From Hypericum androsaemum (Eukaryota > Streptophyta > Magnoliopsida > Malpighiales > Hypericaceae), in the NCBI GenBank assembly GCA_963995505.1, contig OZ023187.1, forward strand, positions 11,433,176-11,497,175: DNA of 64,000 nucleotides, given 5' to 3'. A model generated the notes under the pieces. It did not search any database. It saw nothing but the letters and a program-made list of their open reading frames with translations, and had not been told where the DNA came from. Positions within the stretch are counted from its first letter, which is position 1, and each line of letters begins with the position of its first letter. The position numbers were made by a program, and so were the translations under genes. This document shows, piece by piece, positions 45,870 through 59,200 of this stretch.

Positions 45870-47178
45870 AACCGAAAAGCGTTAACTTATAGCCATTTTT
45901 TTATAAATAAAATAGTGTCCTATGTATTGTTTCACGTCATTATCATTGCTGATTCTGTGATTCAACTGTTGTTTGAGTTTGTAGTGGTTTGGACCACCGC
46001 TATTCTTATGATAAAATTGCCCTCAGAAAGTGGTATGCTACTGCTGTAGGGTTTTTTCCCCCTAAAAAAAGGATTATGATAAATTCTCTTCTCTTAAAAA
46101 AAAGGATTATCACATTAAATAAAACTATTAAGGGATAGTTTTGGCCAAGAATTTAACGGACTCATATTTGAGTTCAGAAATTGTTCCCCTCCATTCAAAG
46201 TGTCTCCCATGGGAAAATAATCAATGTCAAACAGGAACCTCCACTTTTCATTGCAAAGGTTTTTGTAGTTGTGAGCCGATGCCAGTTTAAATAATATATC
46301 AACACAAAATATGCAAGTTATAAGTTATAAAGTCTTAGGTTCAAGTCTCGGTAAAAAATATAATTAGAATAATTATTTTTAAAATAGGACTCGACAGTAC
46401 TCGACTTTAAATATCAGAACTTAAAAAGTTAAAAAAAAATCATTTCTACAATAGAACACCTTTGTAGTCGTTCCTTATTTAATAAAGTATACATATGTTC
46501 TACAAGACACAAAAATCGTAAGAAAAAATCTCACAAATACATTAAGTCAAAAGAAACCACTTTTATCAAATAATATTGAGACCTCTCAATCAAACAAAAT
46601 GAAACGAGTTAAAATCGGATCAAATAGTTATATTTCTTTAGTAACTTTTGATTATTACCATATGTGTTAAATTTAAAAATTAATTCGGTTTGACTATTTC
46701 TGAGTATTTTTAGCACTAGTCTTACTGGATTTAAATAGTGGGTTGGTTACCATTAAATGCGCAGTTTGAACCGGACCGTCGCCACCCGAATGGTTCTGAT
46801 TACAGTTTACAAACCTTCTGCCACAATCCCGGTTTCGGAAGAGGCACCGCTGGTTCGGCTATTCAAACCTGACCGTGACCATCCCTACCCAAGTCCAACA
46901 TCCAAATTATTTTCCTTTCTTTTGTCATGGAAATATAATAGGATATTTATTCATTTGTGCCTTCTCTGAAAATAAGTAGCCGAAAAAGGAAACCCTAGCT
47001 CCCCGCTCCACAGAGGCAGAAAACATAAGAAAAAGAGCCAGGGGGGTAAAATCGTAAAAACCGCCACTCTCTATATCCCCGGGCCTCAACAGTATTATTA
47101 AATCCCCTTAAGAAAACAAAAATATTAAAACTCACACTCTCCATACTCGAGCCAGTTTCCTCTTATCTTGATCAAACA
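45870..47178. other. Upstream region of AGO5
   Basis: AT-rich intergenic sequence. A tRNA-like phrase (AGGTTCAAGTCTCGG at about 46330-46344, with a weak A-box-like stretch before it) suggests a SINE fragment near 46270-46345. The last 200 bp hold the AGO5 5' UTR/promoter, but I could not place a convincing TATA box. Confidence 0.45.
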
Positions 47179-50100
47179 ATGTCTGGCCGAGGCAGAGGTC
47201 GCGGTGACGTCGGGGGCTATGGCGGACGTGGACGCGGCGGTGAAGGCCGCGGGTACGGTGGTAGGGGCGAAGGTCGCGGTGGCTACGGAGGCCGCGGAGA
47301 CGGACGTGGTGGCGGTTACGGAGGCCGGGGTGACGGACGTGGTGGCGGCTACGGAGCCCCTCCGGCGGCGCCTAGACCGTCGGGCCCGCCACCGCAGATG
47401 ATCCAGTCGGCGGCGATCCTGCCAGCCGACGCTGCGTCAGAGCTCCGGATGCAGCTCCAGACGGCTCTCACACTGGGAGAGTCGTCTGGTCCGGCGCCGG
47501 CGTCGTCGAAGCTCGTGAAGTTCAACCCGAGGCCAGGCTTCGGGACACTCGGGAGGAAATGCTGGGTGAAGGCGAACCACTTCCTCGTTGACGTATCTGA
47601 CAAGGATCTGACTCACTATGACGTCAGTGTCTCTTCCATATTCTCATTTTTAAATATATTTTTTCAGATTTATTTCTTGCCTGCCATCATGTTTTGAAGC
47701 GTTTATTTGCTCATGATAATATAATATTTTTTTTCACTTGTGTTGATGTTGGGATGCTTTTACTAATTATTTTTCTTTTTTTTTCCTCGAGAATCCGTTT
47801 CTCATATTTTAGTAGAGTTTCTCGTTTTTGTTTTAACATTTTTGTTAATTTTTTTACGATAAATATTTTTGTTACTTCGGTCTCCCTGAACTTTTAGGGT
47901 TTAGTTTTGTCTTCTATAGGATTCTTCATCCTTGCGTCCTAAGGTTCTCCTCTTGGTGGTAGGCCATATTCTATTATTATTATTATTATTATTTGCATTT
48001 TTACTGCGGTCAATTCCATTTGGCTTTTGTTGACTATATAGCCTATCTAGGTCAACTCTAATTTTTCACTTTTGGTTACAGGTGAGTATTACCCCTGAGG
48101 TGACTTCCAAGGCTATTAACAGGAAGGTTATCCAGCAGCTGGTCGATGTCTACAGAGCTTCTCATTTGGGTGGCCGGTCCCCTGCTTATGATGGCAGGAA
48201 GAGTCTCTACACAGCTGGTCGTCTACCGTTCGAGTCGGAGAATTTCGAAGTCACGCTGCCGGATCGAGAGGAGGACTCCTCCGCGTCACGCAAGTAAAGT
48301 ATTCTTTTAGCTGTTTTGGTGTTCTATGAACCTGTTTCAAAACCTTCACTGTCACTTTTATGCATGACAATCGCAGGAGGGACCGCAAGTTCAAGGTGCA
48401 TGTTAAATATGCTTCGAGACCGGACCTGGACCATCTGCAGCAGTTTCTCAGAGGTCGAATGAGGGAGGCTCCGCAAGAGACGATACAAGTGCTTGACATT
48501 GTGCTGCGAGAATCTCCTTCAATAAAGTATTTTCTTGAAGCTTTTACTTACTATTCTCTGTTTTTACATGCTATTGCTTGTAGTCTTAGTAATCAAGTTT
48601 TTATTTTGTCTAGTTATACTGTTGTTGGGAGATCTTTCTTTGATAAGAGACTGGGCTCCAGTGGGGAACTTGGTAATGGTTTGGAGTTCTGGAGGGGTTA
48701 TTATCAAAGTTTGCGTCCTACACAAATGGGTCTATCCTTCAATGTTGGTAAGCTTTCTTTCTAAGCCACTTGCTTAACATGAAACTTCTGTTTTTTTAGT
48801 TTTTCTGATGTCTCTGGCTCTATCTGGTGATGGTTATGCAGATGTCTCGGCCAGAGCTTTCTATGAACCCATTTCAGTGTCAGATTTTGTTTCCAAGTAC
48901 TTCAACCTCAGAGACATGCATAGGCCTCTATCTGATCAAGACCGCATTAAGGTAATCAATCGTATTGTGATCTCTCTCTCTCTATGGAATTCACTGGTCA
49001 CAAAATATGATGCCTTGACATGTTCTTTTTAGGTGAGAAAAGCATTGAAAGGTGTTAAGGTCAAGACTTCTCACAGTGAATGCGTCAGAAACTACAAGAT
49101 TAATGGCTTATCCAATCAGCCTCTCAGCCAACTAACGTGAGCTTCACATCGTCTTTTTCTGTATGATACATGATAAATTCATCAATATCCCAATTTGCAA
49201 GAGCACTGATTGAGTCCGAATTCTAACATTGCTCTATATCTTTAGGTTTACCCTTGATGATCAGACCAATGTTTCTGTAGTCGAGTATTTTCGGACGAAG
49301 TATCAAACTGCTTTGCAGTTGACTCATTTACCTGCCCTTCAGGTTGGAACTGATTCCAAGCCCATCTACTTACCTATGGAGGTACTAATATATGTTTGTA
49401 AATCTCATAGTCATACAGAATGCATTTTTGAAGGACAGAGTATTAATTGGACAGATAATGGCTTTTCATTGTAGCTTTGCATAATACTTGTTGGTCAAAG
49501 ATTTTCGAAGAAATTGAATGAAAGACAAGTGACTGCTCTGCTGAGAGCAACATGCCAAAGGCCAAGGGAAAGGGAATCCAGCATTTATCAGGTACATATC
49601 GCTCAAAATTTTAATTCCATGAAGAGACAACTAGTTAGTTGCTGATATTGTTTTTGAACTTATGCAGGTGGTTAAGAAGAATAACTACTCGACGGATGTG
49701 CTCGTGAATCATGAATTTGGCATTACCGTCAAGGAAGAGCTCACGGTGATAGATGCCAGGGTTTTACCCCCGCCAGTGGTAATTATATTCCTAGTTTCTG
49801 TTCCCAAGGTGATGTGATAATTTTTTTAATATCTCTAGCTGATAAAACCACTCTTGTTGCTGCAGCTGAAGTACCATGATTCTGGGAGAGAAGCCAATGT
49901 AGACCCTCAGAATGGAGCATGGAACATGATCAACAAGGTAATGGATTTGTAAGCTGTTTTTGCAAACTACTTAATTTGCACGCAATTCTTCATTTCTGAA
50001 AGTTTATATTATGCATTTAGGCTCTCTCCATGTTCTATCTTTCATTGTATTATGTCATTTTGACCTATATCTGAAATGTGTGTTTATTTTTTCTGAGAAG

Positions 50101-52285
50101 AAACTGGTGAATGGTGCTAGAGTTGAAAATTGGGCCTGCATCTGCTTGTCTCGAATGCAACCCGAAATGGTTGGCGAATTTTGTCGCGAGCTGATTGCTA
50201 TGTGCAACTCGAAAGGAATGGTATTAGTAGAGGCTTTTATCTCCCTCCCATCATATCTTTTCTACTGTTTTTGCATCTTGATATTTTTTCAACATGTTAT
50301 AGGCGTTCAACCCAAAGCCAACTGTTCCAGCAATGTCAGCACAACCAAATCATATTGAGAGTGCTCTGAAGCATATGCACGACCAGTCCCAAAGTTTAAG
50401 GAAACAACTTCAGCTGTTGATCGTTATTCTTCCTGATGTTAGTGGATCTTATGGTAAGTTGGTCACGACATACTGTAAGAGTAATTGAAAGCATTGTATG
50501 TTGTCTGTTACATGTTTTTTCTGTTTGTAGGTCTGATCAAGCGCGTGTGTGAAACTGAACTGGGAATAGTTTCGCAATGCTGTCAACCCAAGAAGGCAGA
50601 GAAAATGCAAAAGCAATATCTGGAAAATGTTTCACTTAAAATCAATGTTAAGGTTTGTTCTTATTGGGTGTCATCTTGGCATTCTTTTGTAACAACAGTA
50701 TTAAGTATTTGAAAATATATACCAGGTTGGTGGAAGAAACACAGTTCTTCGCGATGCCCTGCTCAGGAGAATTCCAAAGGTGACAGATCACGAGACCATC
50801 ATATTCGGAGCGGATGTCACACATCCACAGCCAGGAGAGGACTCTAGCCCCTCAATAGCGGCAGTATGAACTTCATTACTTCTTTCTTGAGTTAGCCAGA
50901 TTTAATTGGTCTACTTCTGTAAGTAACTAAAATTAATTGATGCAGGTGGTTGCTTCAATGGACTGGCCAGAAGTGACAAAATACCGAGTACTTATCTCTG
51001 CTCAGAAGCATAGACAAGAAATCATTGATGATCTTTACAAGTCTTATACGAATGAGAAAGGAGAATTGGTGCATTCGGGGATGATCAGGTCAAATCAAAC
51101 TGAACATATATTGCTACATTTATCTCAGATAGATTATGCTCATATGTTAACATCTAGTTCTTTTGCAGGGAATTGCTTATTGCATTTAGGAAAGCAACTA
51201 ATCGGGTCCCGAAAAGGATTATTTTCTACAGAGATGGTGTCAGCGAAGGCCAATTCAGCCAAGTTCTGCTGCATGAGATGGATGCTATTCGCAAGGTACA
51301 ACCCTTCAGTTGATCTGCAGAACTGTTAATGTCCTAAATCTGTTTCCTGGTGGTTTTTTATAATGCTAATTCATGCGGCCGTTGATTGACGGATTCTCTT
51401 CCCCAGGCTTGTCAATCCCTTCGATCTGATTATCTACCCCCAGTCACCTTTGTGGTCGTGCAGAAGAGGCACCATACCCGCCTCTTTGCCTATGATCACG
51501 ACAAGCGCGACGAGTTGGACAAGAGTGGCAACATTCTACCAGGTATTCTTCTCTGCCCATGGTCGATGATTTTAATGTATTCCTTGACTAATATTTGAAG
51601 TTGGTTGTTCTGCTTTAGGTACTGTTGTTGATACGCATATTTGCCACCCAACGGAGTTTGATTTTTATTTGAACAGCCATGCCGGAATTCAGGTACGGTC
51701 TTCTCAATTTGGCGAATGAGAAGTCCTTGGTGACTCGTTAGTGAATAATGCATTCTGATACATTTTCGGATTGATTCATCTGCAGGGAACCAGCCGACCG
51801 ACCCATTATCATGTGCTGTACGATGAGAACCATTTCACCGCTGATGAGTTCCAAAGCCTCACCAACAACTTGTGCTACACGTAAAGTCTTCAATCTCTTA
51901 ACATTTTTATCCGGTGCTAATCTATGCATGATTTTGATTATTACTCGCCAATTGTAATTGTAATTGTAATTCTGTGGTGTTTTTCCAGGTATGCAAGATG
52001 CACCCGTTCAGTGTCCATAGGTTAGATCATTTTCTGGTTTTATTACAATCAACCAATCCTCCTTAATGTTTCAATATATGCTAACCTCTGCAAGGATGTA
52101 ATGAATGTGCAGTTCCTCCAGCATACTATGCGCATCTCGCTGCCTTCAGAGCTAGGTATTACATGGAGGGTGACAACTCGGATGTTGGTTCGACAAGCGG
52201 TGGCAGCAGTACGAGGGCCACAACAGAGGTTCGTCCACTTCCTGCCGTGAAGGAGAGAGTGCAGGACGTTATGTTTTACTGTTGA
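47179..52285 (+). CDS. AGO5: Argonaute protein, AGO5 clade
   Basis: Argonautes bind small RNAs and slice or repress complementary RNAs. AGO5/MEL1-clade members act mainly in germ-line and reproductive tissue. Twenty-one GT-AG exons give 966 aa without a stop: 47179-47622, 48082-48293, 48377-48526, 48614-48747, 48842-48951, 49033-49136, 49246-49381, 49475-49591, 49668-49778, 49866-49937, 50101-50220, 50303-50453, 50531-50652, 50726-50863, 50946-51088, 51169-51295, 51407-51542, 51619-51692, 51786-51880, 51989-52020, 52113-52285. Residues 1-60 are Gly-Arg-Gly repeats. The N/PAZ part has [11 protein letters not shown]. The MID part has Gly-Ile-Val-Ser-Gln-Cys-Cys-Gln-Pro. The PIWI catalytic residues look intact: Asp about 691 (Gly-Ala-Asp-Val-Thr-His-Pro), Asp about 777 (Phe-Tyr-Arg-Asp-Gly-Val-Ser) and the His-Tyr-His segment at 874-876. 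It ends in Met-Phe-Tyr-Cys. AGO5 fits better than AGO1/10 because the GRG-rich N-terminus lacks Q-rich sequence. Confidence 0.95.
47185..47360 (+). repeat. GGTGACGGACGTGGTGGC-type tandem coding repeats in AGO5 exon 1
   Basis: Units of 27-30 bp encoding [11 protein letters not shown] repeat about five times, and two adjacent units are nearly identical at 47295-47355. RGG/GRG repeats in Argonautes are known sites for arginine methylation and Tudor-protein binding. Unit number may vary between individuals. Confidence 0.8.
47967..47993. repeat. (ATT)n microsatellite in AGO5 intron 1
   Basis: About nine ATT triplets about 90 bp before the exon 2 acceptor. Confidence 0.85.
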
Positions 52286-53216
52286 TCTTCGCCATGAATG
52301 CGCAAACAGAAGTATGGATATCACTTTGCATGCTACATTTTGGTTTTGGTTAGGTTCCCGTTATGTTTGTGGGAAGTACACTTTACGAATTCCCATTTCG
52401 AAGAGTTAGCGGCTTCTTGGTGCCGGACTTGATCCGCGCTTTTATTAATACCTGAAGGGTAAGGTTTACGTTTCATCTATGGTCTGCTCGTTCAATACAC
52501 AATTTGATGATTAGACCCTTATCGTACAATATGCAGGTTTAAGGTGTTGAATTTAGAGTGAGATACGAGTACGAGTCAATAATTGATTATGGTATTGAGT
52601 GTGAATTTGTGCTTCCCTTGTTTGGGTTTCTATTTCCCCCACCATGAGCACGAGAAGTGAGATTTATATACAAGAATTGAATGTAGTCGAAGTGCGGAGA
52701 AGAAGAAGAAGAGATGGTTGAAAGAGGTGGACCCACTTGACAAATGGTATAATTTGCCGTGACACGATGATGTGTCACCAGTAACCTGAAAAACTGGCCT
52801 CGAGGTATCAATAGATCCATTTTGATAAGTACAGGTTACTAAATGGACCTATTTATAGTAAAAAGTGTTAATTGATTTTTTTGTCCATGTAGAAAGACTT
52901 ATTTGATCTTTATTCCGAATTAATCAATGGCAATCGTTTTCATGGTGTAAATAAATAGAATGTAATCCTAGAGTCTTAGTGTAAGTATACAGCAGCGGTG
53001 CAATATATTTCCAACAAAAGGCCACATTGACTACAAACCAATGATATACATAGGAGCTCAATGGTGGATCTCTCCTCGGTTAGGAATCCGAAGGTAGCGC
53101 ATTTGCCCCAGGAAGCAGCTCGGGCCATTTCGTGTGTCGAAGAGAGATTTACATGGCAAAAAACATTACAGCCAACTGAAGAACGCCAGTTCTATAGCCC
53201 GATGTTCAAGTCTATG
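52286..53216. other. AGO5 3' UTR and intergenic space between convergent genes
   Basis: The first 200-250 bp after the AGO5 stop are probably its 3' UTR. The rest shows no gene. The aspartic protease 3' end begins at 53217 on the other strand. Confidence 0.5.
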
Positions 53217-56200
53217 CTACAAACAAAGCTTACCGCCAAGCACATATACATGGACCAGGAAAGCTATTATCGTTATCAATATCACCGAGTGCGGTACATT
53301 CTGTCGCGAACTGCTATTGTTCAGGTCCCCTGCATTGACATACTCTGTTCTGCCGTTAGATGATGTTGCTGAAACATTCACTGACGTCGAGCCTAAGGCA
53401 CAAAATTAAACAAATGATTAGCCAAGAGGCGTTGCCGTTAGAGAAAAAAAAAAGTAACTTGGGTTAAAAAGCTATAGAAGAAGCTGTTACAAACCCTGCA
53501 GAAGTCTTCAGAAGGAAAGAAATACGGCAGTATATAGAGCTAGGAGCTACTTACAGTTATAATTAGTCCATCCAATCCGTTGATTAGCAATATCATAAAC
53601 TACGATTTTGTCCTTCAATATCAAATCTGCAAAGTATCATACACATAATGTTAATTCATTTGACAGGACAGCACATTAGTCAAAAGGGCTGCCAATAACT
53701 TTAAGAGGCGTTCGAGAGACAAATAAAAATGCCAATACTCGAGTCCTTATCAGAACCAGTGGCCTATAATTTTCATACAAGTCATGCATCAAGTAAGTAT
53801 CAAATCTGACAGGTTGCTTGACCCAAAAAAAGCTGACAGGTTAGCATATGCTTTGGCAGGACTTAAAATACACAAGCTATGCCGCTTGTAACCAATTTTT
53901 ACAGAAATACAGGTCAGGATCAAATACTAAATCTAAAGAATTATAGGATTACATGCCGCTGTTTCTCCAGTAAAAGAGCCCTTGTTACAGAGCATGTTAA
54001 TATTGTTTTCTTGAAACTTCTTATTCTTTTTTCACTTCTCGTAAAGCCACCAGATTGCGAGGAAAAATGATTCTATCGATCTTAGAGAAGCACATACAAG
54101 GAAGAGTTGGAGTAGGATGGTGAGCCAAATGAATAACTTGGCCAAATAAAGAGCAAAAAAGAAAAGCCCAAGGAATTTTGCTTATTTAAACAGAGACAGA
54201 TAAACCCCTCGGCACAACATTTTGTTAATAATGATTCCATAAAACCAAGCAGATAAAAACTTTGGATACCTAGATTGAGTCATCATATTCTAAAGTTTTC
54301 ATAAGAGGTACTGGGAAGTCCATCATATTGAATCGTAAGATTTGCCATTCAAACGTATAAATGTGAAATTCGGGCATATCTTGCCAGTTATTACCTCCCA
54401 AGATGGTTATTCCTTCACCAGACATCTTTTGAAAGCCCATGCACCAAACTTCATTACCCCCCTGCACGAGTTGATAAATCAAGTGACTGGTGAAAAAAAT
54501 GGAAAAGGGAAATGGAAGACCAACGCAACATTTTCAATTTCTAGCATGGTGCGAAGAGACAACAACAAACAAATTTGGAAAGACAGATAAGACATACAAA
54601 CTGAAAGAAACTCTGCATACAGAAAGCGAATTCCAGATGTACTGATGACGTGTGTAAACCAACTCACAACTGAATTTTGCTGTAGAAGGTAGTCCTGTGG
54701 GTTAAGTATCATGGATGCACCACCGGCAAAATTTAAGCTAACTTGAGGAAATATGTTAGGGAGACTGCATCCAAGCACAAATTTTCTATCAGACAGTCAT
54801 ACTTTAGATCATATCAACTGAACTTGAGCCACATTGACAAAATAGACCTCGAAGAAATTAAGTAACACTGATTTCCCTTGGAAAGAACAGGCTGTGCATT
54901 GTTCGAGACAAAAGATGTGATCTGCACAAGAAATGAATTCAAGGATTCAATATGTATGAACACATTGTTGGTACAGTTTCCTAATAAACGATCGGCAATC
55001 TTTCCTAGTGAAAGTTGCTTATTAAGAATAACTTGGTACTTACAGATTCCACAAGGGGATTATACGCTGCCTCGGCTAGATATGCCAAGGTTGTTCCAGA
55101 ATCCACTATTGTCCCCTGATTGGTTGATGTTGAGAAAACTGTTGGATCAACAGGCAGAGCTTGTCCATTGACTGATATGCTCTGCAGATTCAGATTGTAG
55201 TGTGCCCTGTAATTCCATCCACCAAAGTGCTTTAGTTCATCAAGTGCGAAAAACAAGATCATCAAAGGACAGGAAAAAGCCTGTGAAGATAAATTCCCAC
55301 ACATAAGCTGAATCATATGTTATAATATCTTACATATAAAAACTGCCATCGTAACAGGTTAATCTCAGAATTGTAACAGGGCATTTCCATTTACTAACAG
55401 AGCCAAAGAACTAATTGCACAAGGATTGAGATTGACGAATACATGAAGGGAAAAGGGCCAGCATCCATATTAACAACAGATCATTCTTTTCAAACAAGTT
55501 CAGAGAAATCTCTAACTGCTCTGTCCTAAAGTTTATGATGTTACGCTAGCACATGCCAGGATAAAAAGCACTTTGTAATGTACTAAATGCCTGTAGATTG
55601 AATGCCACAATATTCGACTATTAACTTTTACTATAACAAAATTTATGATCTAGAGTATCTTGAGCATTGTGTTAACTGTTTAGCCTACGGAAGTAGCTTT
55701 GCTGTGCAGTTTTACTGTCATGTCAAACTAAAGCTACAGAAAAATCAAATCCATTAGCTTTTCGGAAATGTTGAACTCTGTTCAAAATTCACTAAAATGC
55801 AATTATCAACTTGGCTAAACGTTTTGTATGAACTTTGGGTACTTGTATTAAGGAGTCCAGATCAGAAGATGCGGAGATGAGTAATCTATTAATATGAATA
55901 CGATGATCCAGAGTGACATACTGTGATGGGACTAGTGGGCTGTAAACAATATTTGGCTCAATGATTTCCCCAAGAACTAAAATACCACCACCACCGTCAT
56001 CCCCTCTCAAGCAGTGAGAAAAGGCTCTGGGTGTTGCTCCCTGTGAAGCCAGTTGGGAGACAACAGACATGTCTTGTTGCCCGAACCCAAATATCCCATC
56101 GACAGCTCTATCTGACTTTCTCAGGTCTCCTGATTGTACGGTGCTACACCTGTTAACGAAGTTCACTAATTTCAAGTTTCATCAAACAGGCTCACGAAAC

Positions 56201-57428
56201 TATCATTTGATTTACTGTGGAAGAATAGCAAAGGCTTACCCGAAGACTACACTGGCCGAAGAATTGTTGATCACAGACCCACCAACGAGCGTATCAAAGT
56301 GCATCAAATCCGCTACATAATAGCCAGACGTGCCGCTTCCATCACCGTACTGAAATGCGTAACTGCATTGGTTATTCGAAACCGAACAGGCGGAATCGGA
56401 TGAATCAACTCCAGCTGTGCATCTCTGGTCTGAACATGATATCAAAGAAGCTGTCGCTGAGCTCCCCGGATCAAAGAAATTGAGCGGAATCTGGTAAAAG
56501 AAGCACATCATCACATCAAAGAAGCACGACGCCACTTTAAATCCCTATATTTTCCCACCAAAGCATACATCAAAGTTGAAGCTTAAGAAGAAAAAGCCGC
56601 AAGTTGGTAAAGAGCAACAACCTGTAGTCCACTGGTAACAGGGCAACCACTGCAAGAGGCACAGCTAACCCACAAGACATCGCTTCCAGTATCTATCTGT
56701 ACATAATAATCTTTTGGTGGTGTACCCAGTTGCAACCTCGTGTAATACAGCCTGCACAACATACCAAATGCTCTCTCGACTCAGCAACCATACCACAATA
56801 CAATTCAACCAAACATCAACTCGTCGGCCACAAAGTTCCTATGGATAGCAACTCAGCATCAAAGCCAATGGCATAATTCTACAAACGCGCACACGACAAG
56901 CCAGCCAACCACGACGGATTGGTCTTAGCTTCAACTCCAATGGATGTTCCATTTTGTACAATCCCATTGTTGGAAGGAAGACGACACACATGAACAAAAA
57001 AGGAAAATCCAGACCTCAAATCGGAAGAATCCAATCCAATCCAATCCAATTCATAAACCAAACAAAGCACAACAAAATGATCTAAGCATTAAAAACTACC
57101 CACATTCTAAAACATGCATAAAAGAAGTTCCAAACACGAAAACAAAAAAAAGAGAGGAACTTTATTACCCAACAAGGAAAGGGTCGAAGGTCCCTTGAAC
57201 AGGGAAATCCACAACACCAACCGGATTATTAGTAGAAGAAGAAAGCGGCATCCTTTGGTGGCGAAGCCTGTCCCTTTCCCTTAAATGCGTGACCTCCACC
57301 GTCTTATCGTTGTGGGGTATCCTCCTCTCGAGCCTAATGACCCCTCCCGGAGACGACGCCGTCGACTTTATAGCGACCGCCGCATGGAACAACATCACCG
57401 CCAGGATTAGCCCCCCGGCTTCCCCCAT
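53217..57428 (-). CDS. A1-family aspartic protease (A36/A39-like) with C-terminal frameshift
   Basis: A pepsin-like secreted endopeptidase. On the minus strand the exons are 57428-57169, 56751-56622, 56490-56240, 56149-55922, 55206-55044, 54921-54848, 54764-54668, 54461-54395, 53627-53555 and 53392-53217. The ATG at 57428 is used because the upstream extension starts with TTG. Residues 1-22 form a signal peptide. The two catalytic sites are Asp-Thr-Gly-Ser (Asp about 107) and Asp-Ser-Gly-Thr (Asp about 325). Exon 10 encodes a Ser/Asn-rich linker and a hydrophobic tail, [10 protein letters not shown], as in GPI-anchored or membrane-tailed A36/A39-type proteases. In exon 9 one extra base in CAAACGG (about 53578-53583) shifts the frame. 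As written the protein ends after 444 residues at a TAA (53563-53565), losing the last conserved block and the tail. With the base absent it would be about 505 residues. The body is otherwise clean, so a recent mutation, an allele or an assembly error are all possible. Confidence 0.88.
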
Positions 57429-57479
57429 TTCGGATTTCTTCTTTGACAATTCCGTTAGCCGTTAAGATTTCTTTCCGTC

Positions 57480-57505
57480 GGTCGAGAGAGAGAGAGAGAG
57501 AGAGC
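57480..57505. repeat. (GA)n microsatellite in the aspartic protease 5' region
   Basis: A run of about ten GA units lying 50-75 bp upstream of the minus-strand start codon, probably in the 5' UTR or core promoter. Confidence 0.8.
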
Positions 57506-57895
57506 GTAACCGACTTTTACGATTTAAGACGACAACAACGACGACGGCGGTCTGATTATTACAAAATAATTGTGTTTATTTAGTTTAGTTAGGTTGGGCG
57601 TTCCATTTGTACTAACTTATTAACAAAAGAAAGGAAAGAAAACAAAAGAAAGTGTCAACTCTCAATAAAAAGGAAATGAAAGGAAAGTGTCGGGCTCTTT
57701 GGTTTTTTTACCTTTTTATTTGGGGCAAATTACTCTCAGCTGTCTAGTATTTAGTCACCTTACTTTTCGCGTTCCTGGATTTCCAGAAATGATTTTGCCA
57801 TCTTCCATGTTTGATTTTATTATACTTTCGAGTCCCTCGCTGACATCATCAACATTTTTTCAATGTAAATCACCCATTTACCTTTCAAAAAATAA

Positions 57896-58378
57896 GAAAA
57901 AAGTACACTTAAATACCATGTAGTTTAGCACTTTCCAAGATAAGGCCATGTAGTTTTTTCGTCCAAAATCAGCCCCTGTGGTTTGTTTTCTCGGGCAGGC
58001 CGGGCATGTCTATCCACGTAGGTGCCACGTCCGCCAAAACGATGCCACATCAACGATCAGCAACAAAAGTGCACACATAAAAATTTCTTTAAAGGAAAAG
58101 GCGGGGTTAGGTGGGTTTTTTTAAAGAAAATTTTATTTAAAATTTAGGACTAATGTGGTAATTTGCCACGTGCCATGTCAGCAATCATCAACAAATAAAA
58201 ATGTCCACATAAGACAATGAACGACGTCGTTTTGGCGGACGTGGCACCCACGTGGATAGACATGTGGCCAGGACTCGAAAATATCAGAAAAAACAAACCA
58301 GAGGGACTGATTTTAGACGGAAAAAATATGGCATTATCTTGGTAAGTGCTAAACTACATGATACAGTGTACTTTTCTC
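57896..58378. mobile_element. Short MULE-type element nested in the 57723 element
   Basis: The left begins GAAAAAAGTACACTTAAATA and the right, in reverse complement, reads GAGAAAAGTACACTGTATCA. The arms pair for about 180 bp, including ATGTAGTTTAGCACTT, CCAAGATAA-GCCAT, AATCAGCCCC and ATGTCTATCCACGT. The flanks AAAAAATAA / AAAAATCAA match at 7 of 9 positions in low-complexity sequence. No coding frame. Confidence 0.75.
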
Positions 58379-58403
58379 AAAAATCAATAAGTTTTTAAAT
58401 TTC

Positions 58404-59200
58404 TTGAAGACGACAAAGAAATTGTCCGGCGACGGTCGACAGTCACCGCGGGATGATAAAACCTTCCCCCAGCTGCTCCACCACTGCTCGGACCCGTCAC
58501 CGCTGATACACCACTCCATCAACTCACCATCCCCGTCACCGCTGATACACCACTCCATCAACTCACCATCCCCGTCACCGCAGTCGTTACCGTCATCCTC
58601 GAGGAAGCCCAAAATGACGACTTCACCACCGTCAGTCTGCTCGCCGACGATGACGATGAGCTGCTCCTGCTCGACCCATCAGAATGAAAAAAACGAGCTG
58701 CTCGTCGCACATCTGTGGACCGTGACCAACAGAGGGAGTTTGTTACCGTAGGGACAGCAGCGACGACGGTGGCCTTGGCTCCGGCGCGAACGTCGTGCTT
58801 CCAGAATCCTCTGCGAATCAAAGTTTCGTCCTTTGTAGAATACAAAATTGAGAAAAGGGAATTATAATTAACCTTGGGTGCAACGTCGTGCTTCCAGAAT
58901 CCTCTGCGACTCGGCCAGAGAAGGGATCGGGAACCGGTGCGGCGTCGTATTGTTGGGCCCCAGGTAGTAGCTTGTATCCGATGGGTTTCTCATTTCTCTT
59001 ACTATTTTTATTTTGTTTTTCCTCTTTAGGGAGATCAAGATTCGGGGGATGGCAAGTGGGATGAGTTTTATAAGGTAGGAAGATGAAGAACATTCTTCTC
59101 TCATCCTCCCTCTTCGATTTTTCATTTTCGGGTTGAGATTTTTTGGCCGGTAAAATTGGCCGGAGTTCGTCGGAGAAGATGAAGAGTTGCCGGAGAAAGT
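58404..59200. other. GC-rich captured-type insert, source unknown
   Basis: Frames such as 58404-58751 (+) and 58868-59404 (-) are open but overlap one another and have no family motif. One plus frame has an acidic Asp-Asp-Asp-Asp-Glu-Leu-Leu stretch. The phrase CGTGCTTCCAGAATCCTCTGCGA occurs twice (about 58794 and 58890), showing an internal duplication. I cannot name the donor gene. Confidence 0.4.
58502..58579. repeat. 39 bp tandem repeat (2 copies)
   Basis: Units at 58502-58540 and 58541-58579 start GCTGATACACCACTCC and are essentially identical. 39 bp equals 13 codons, so the repeat keeps any reading frame. Confidence 0.9.
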
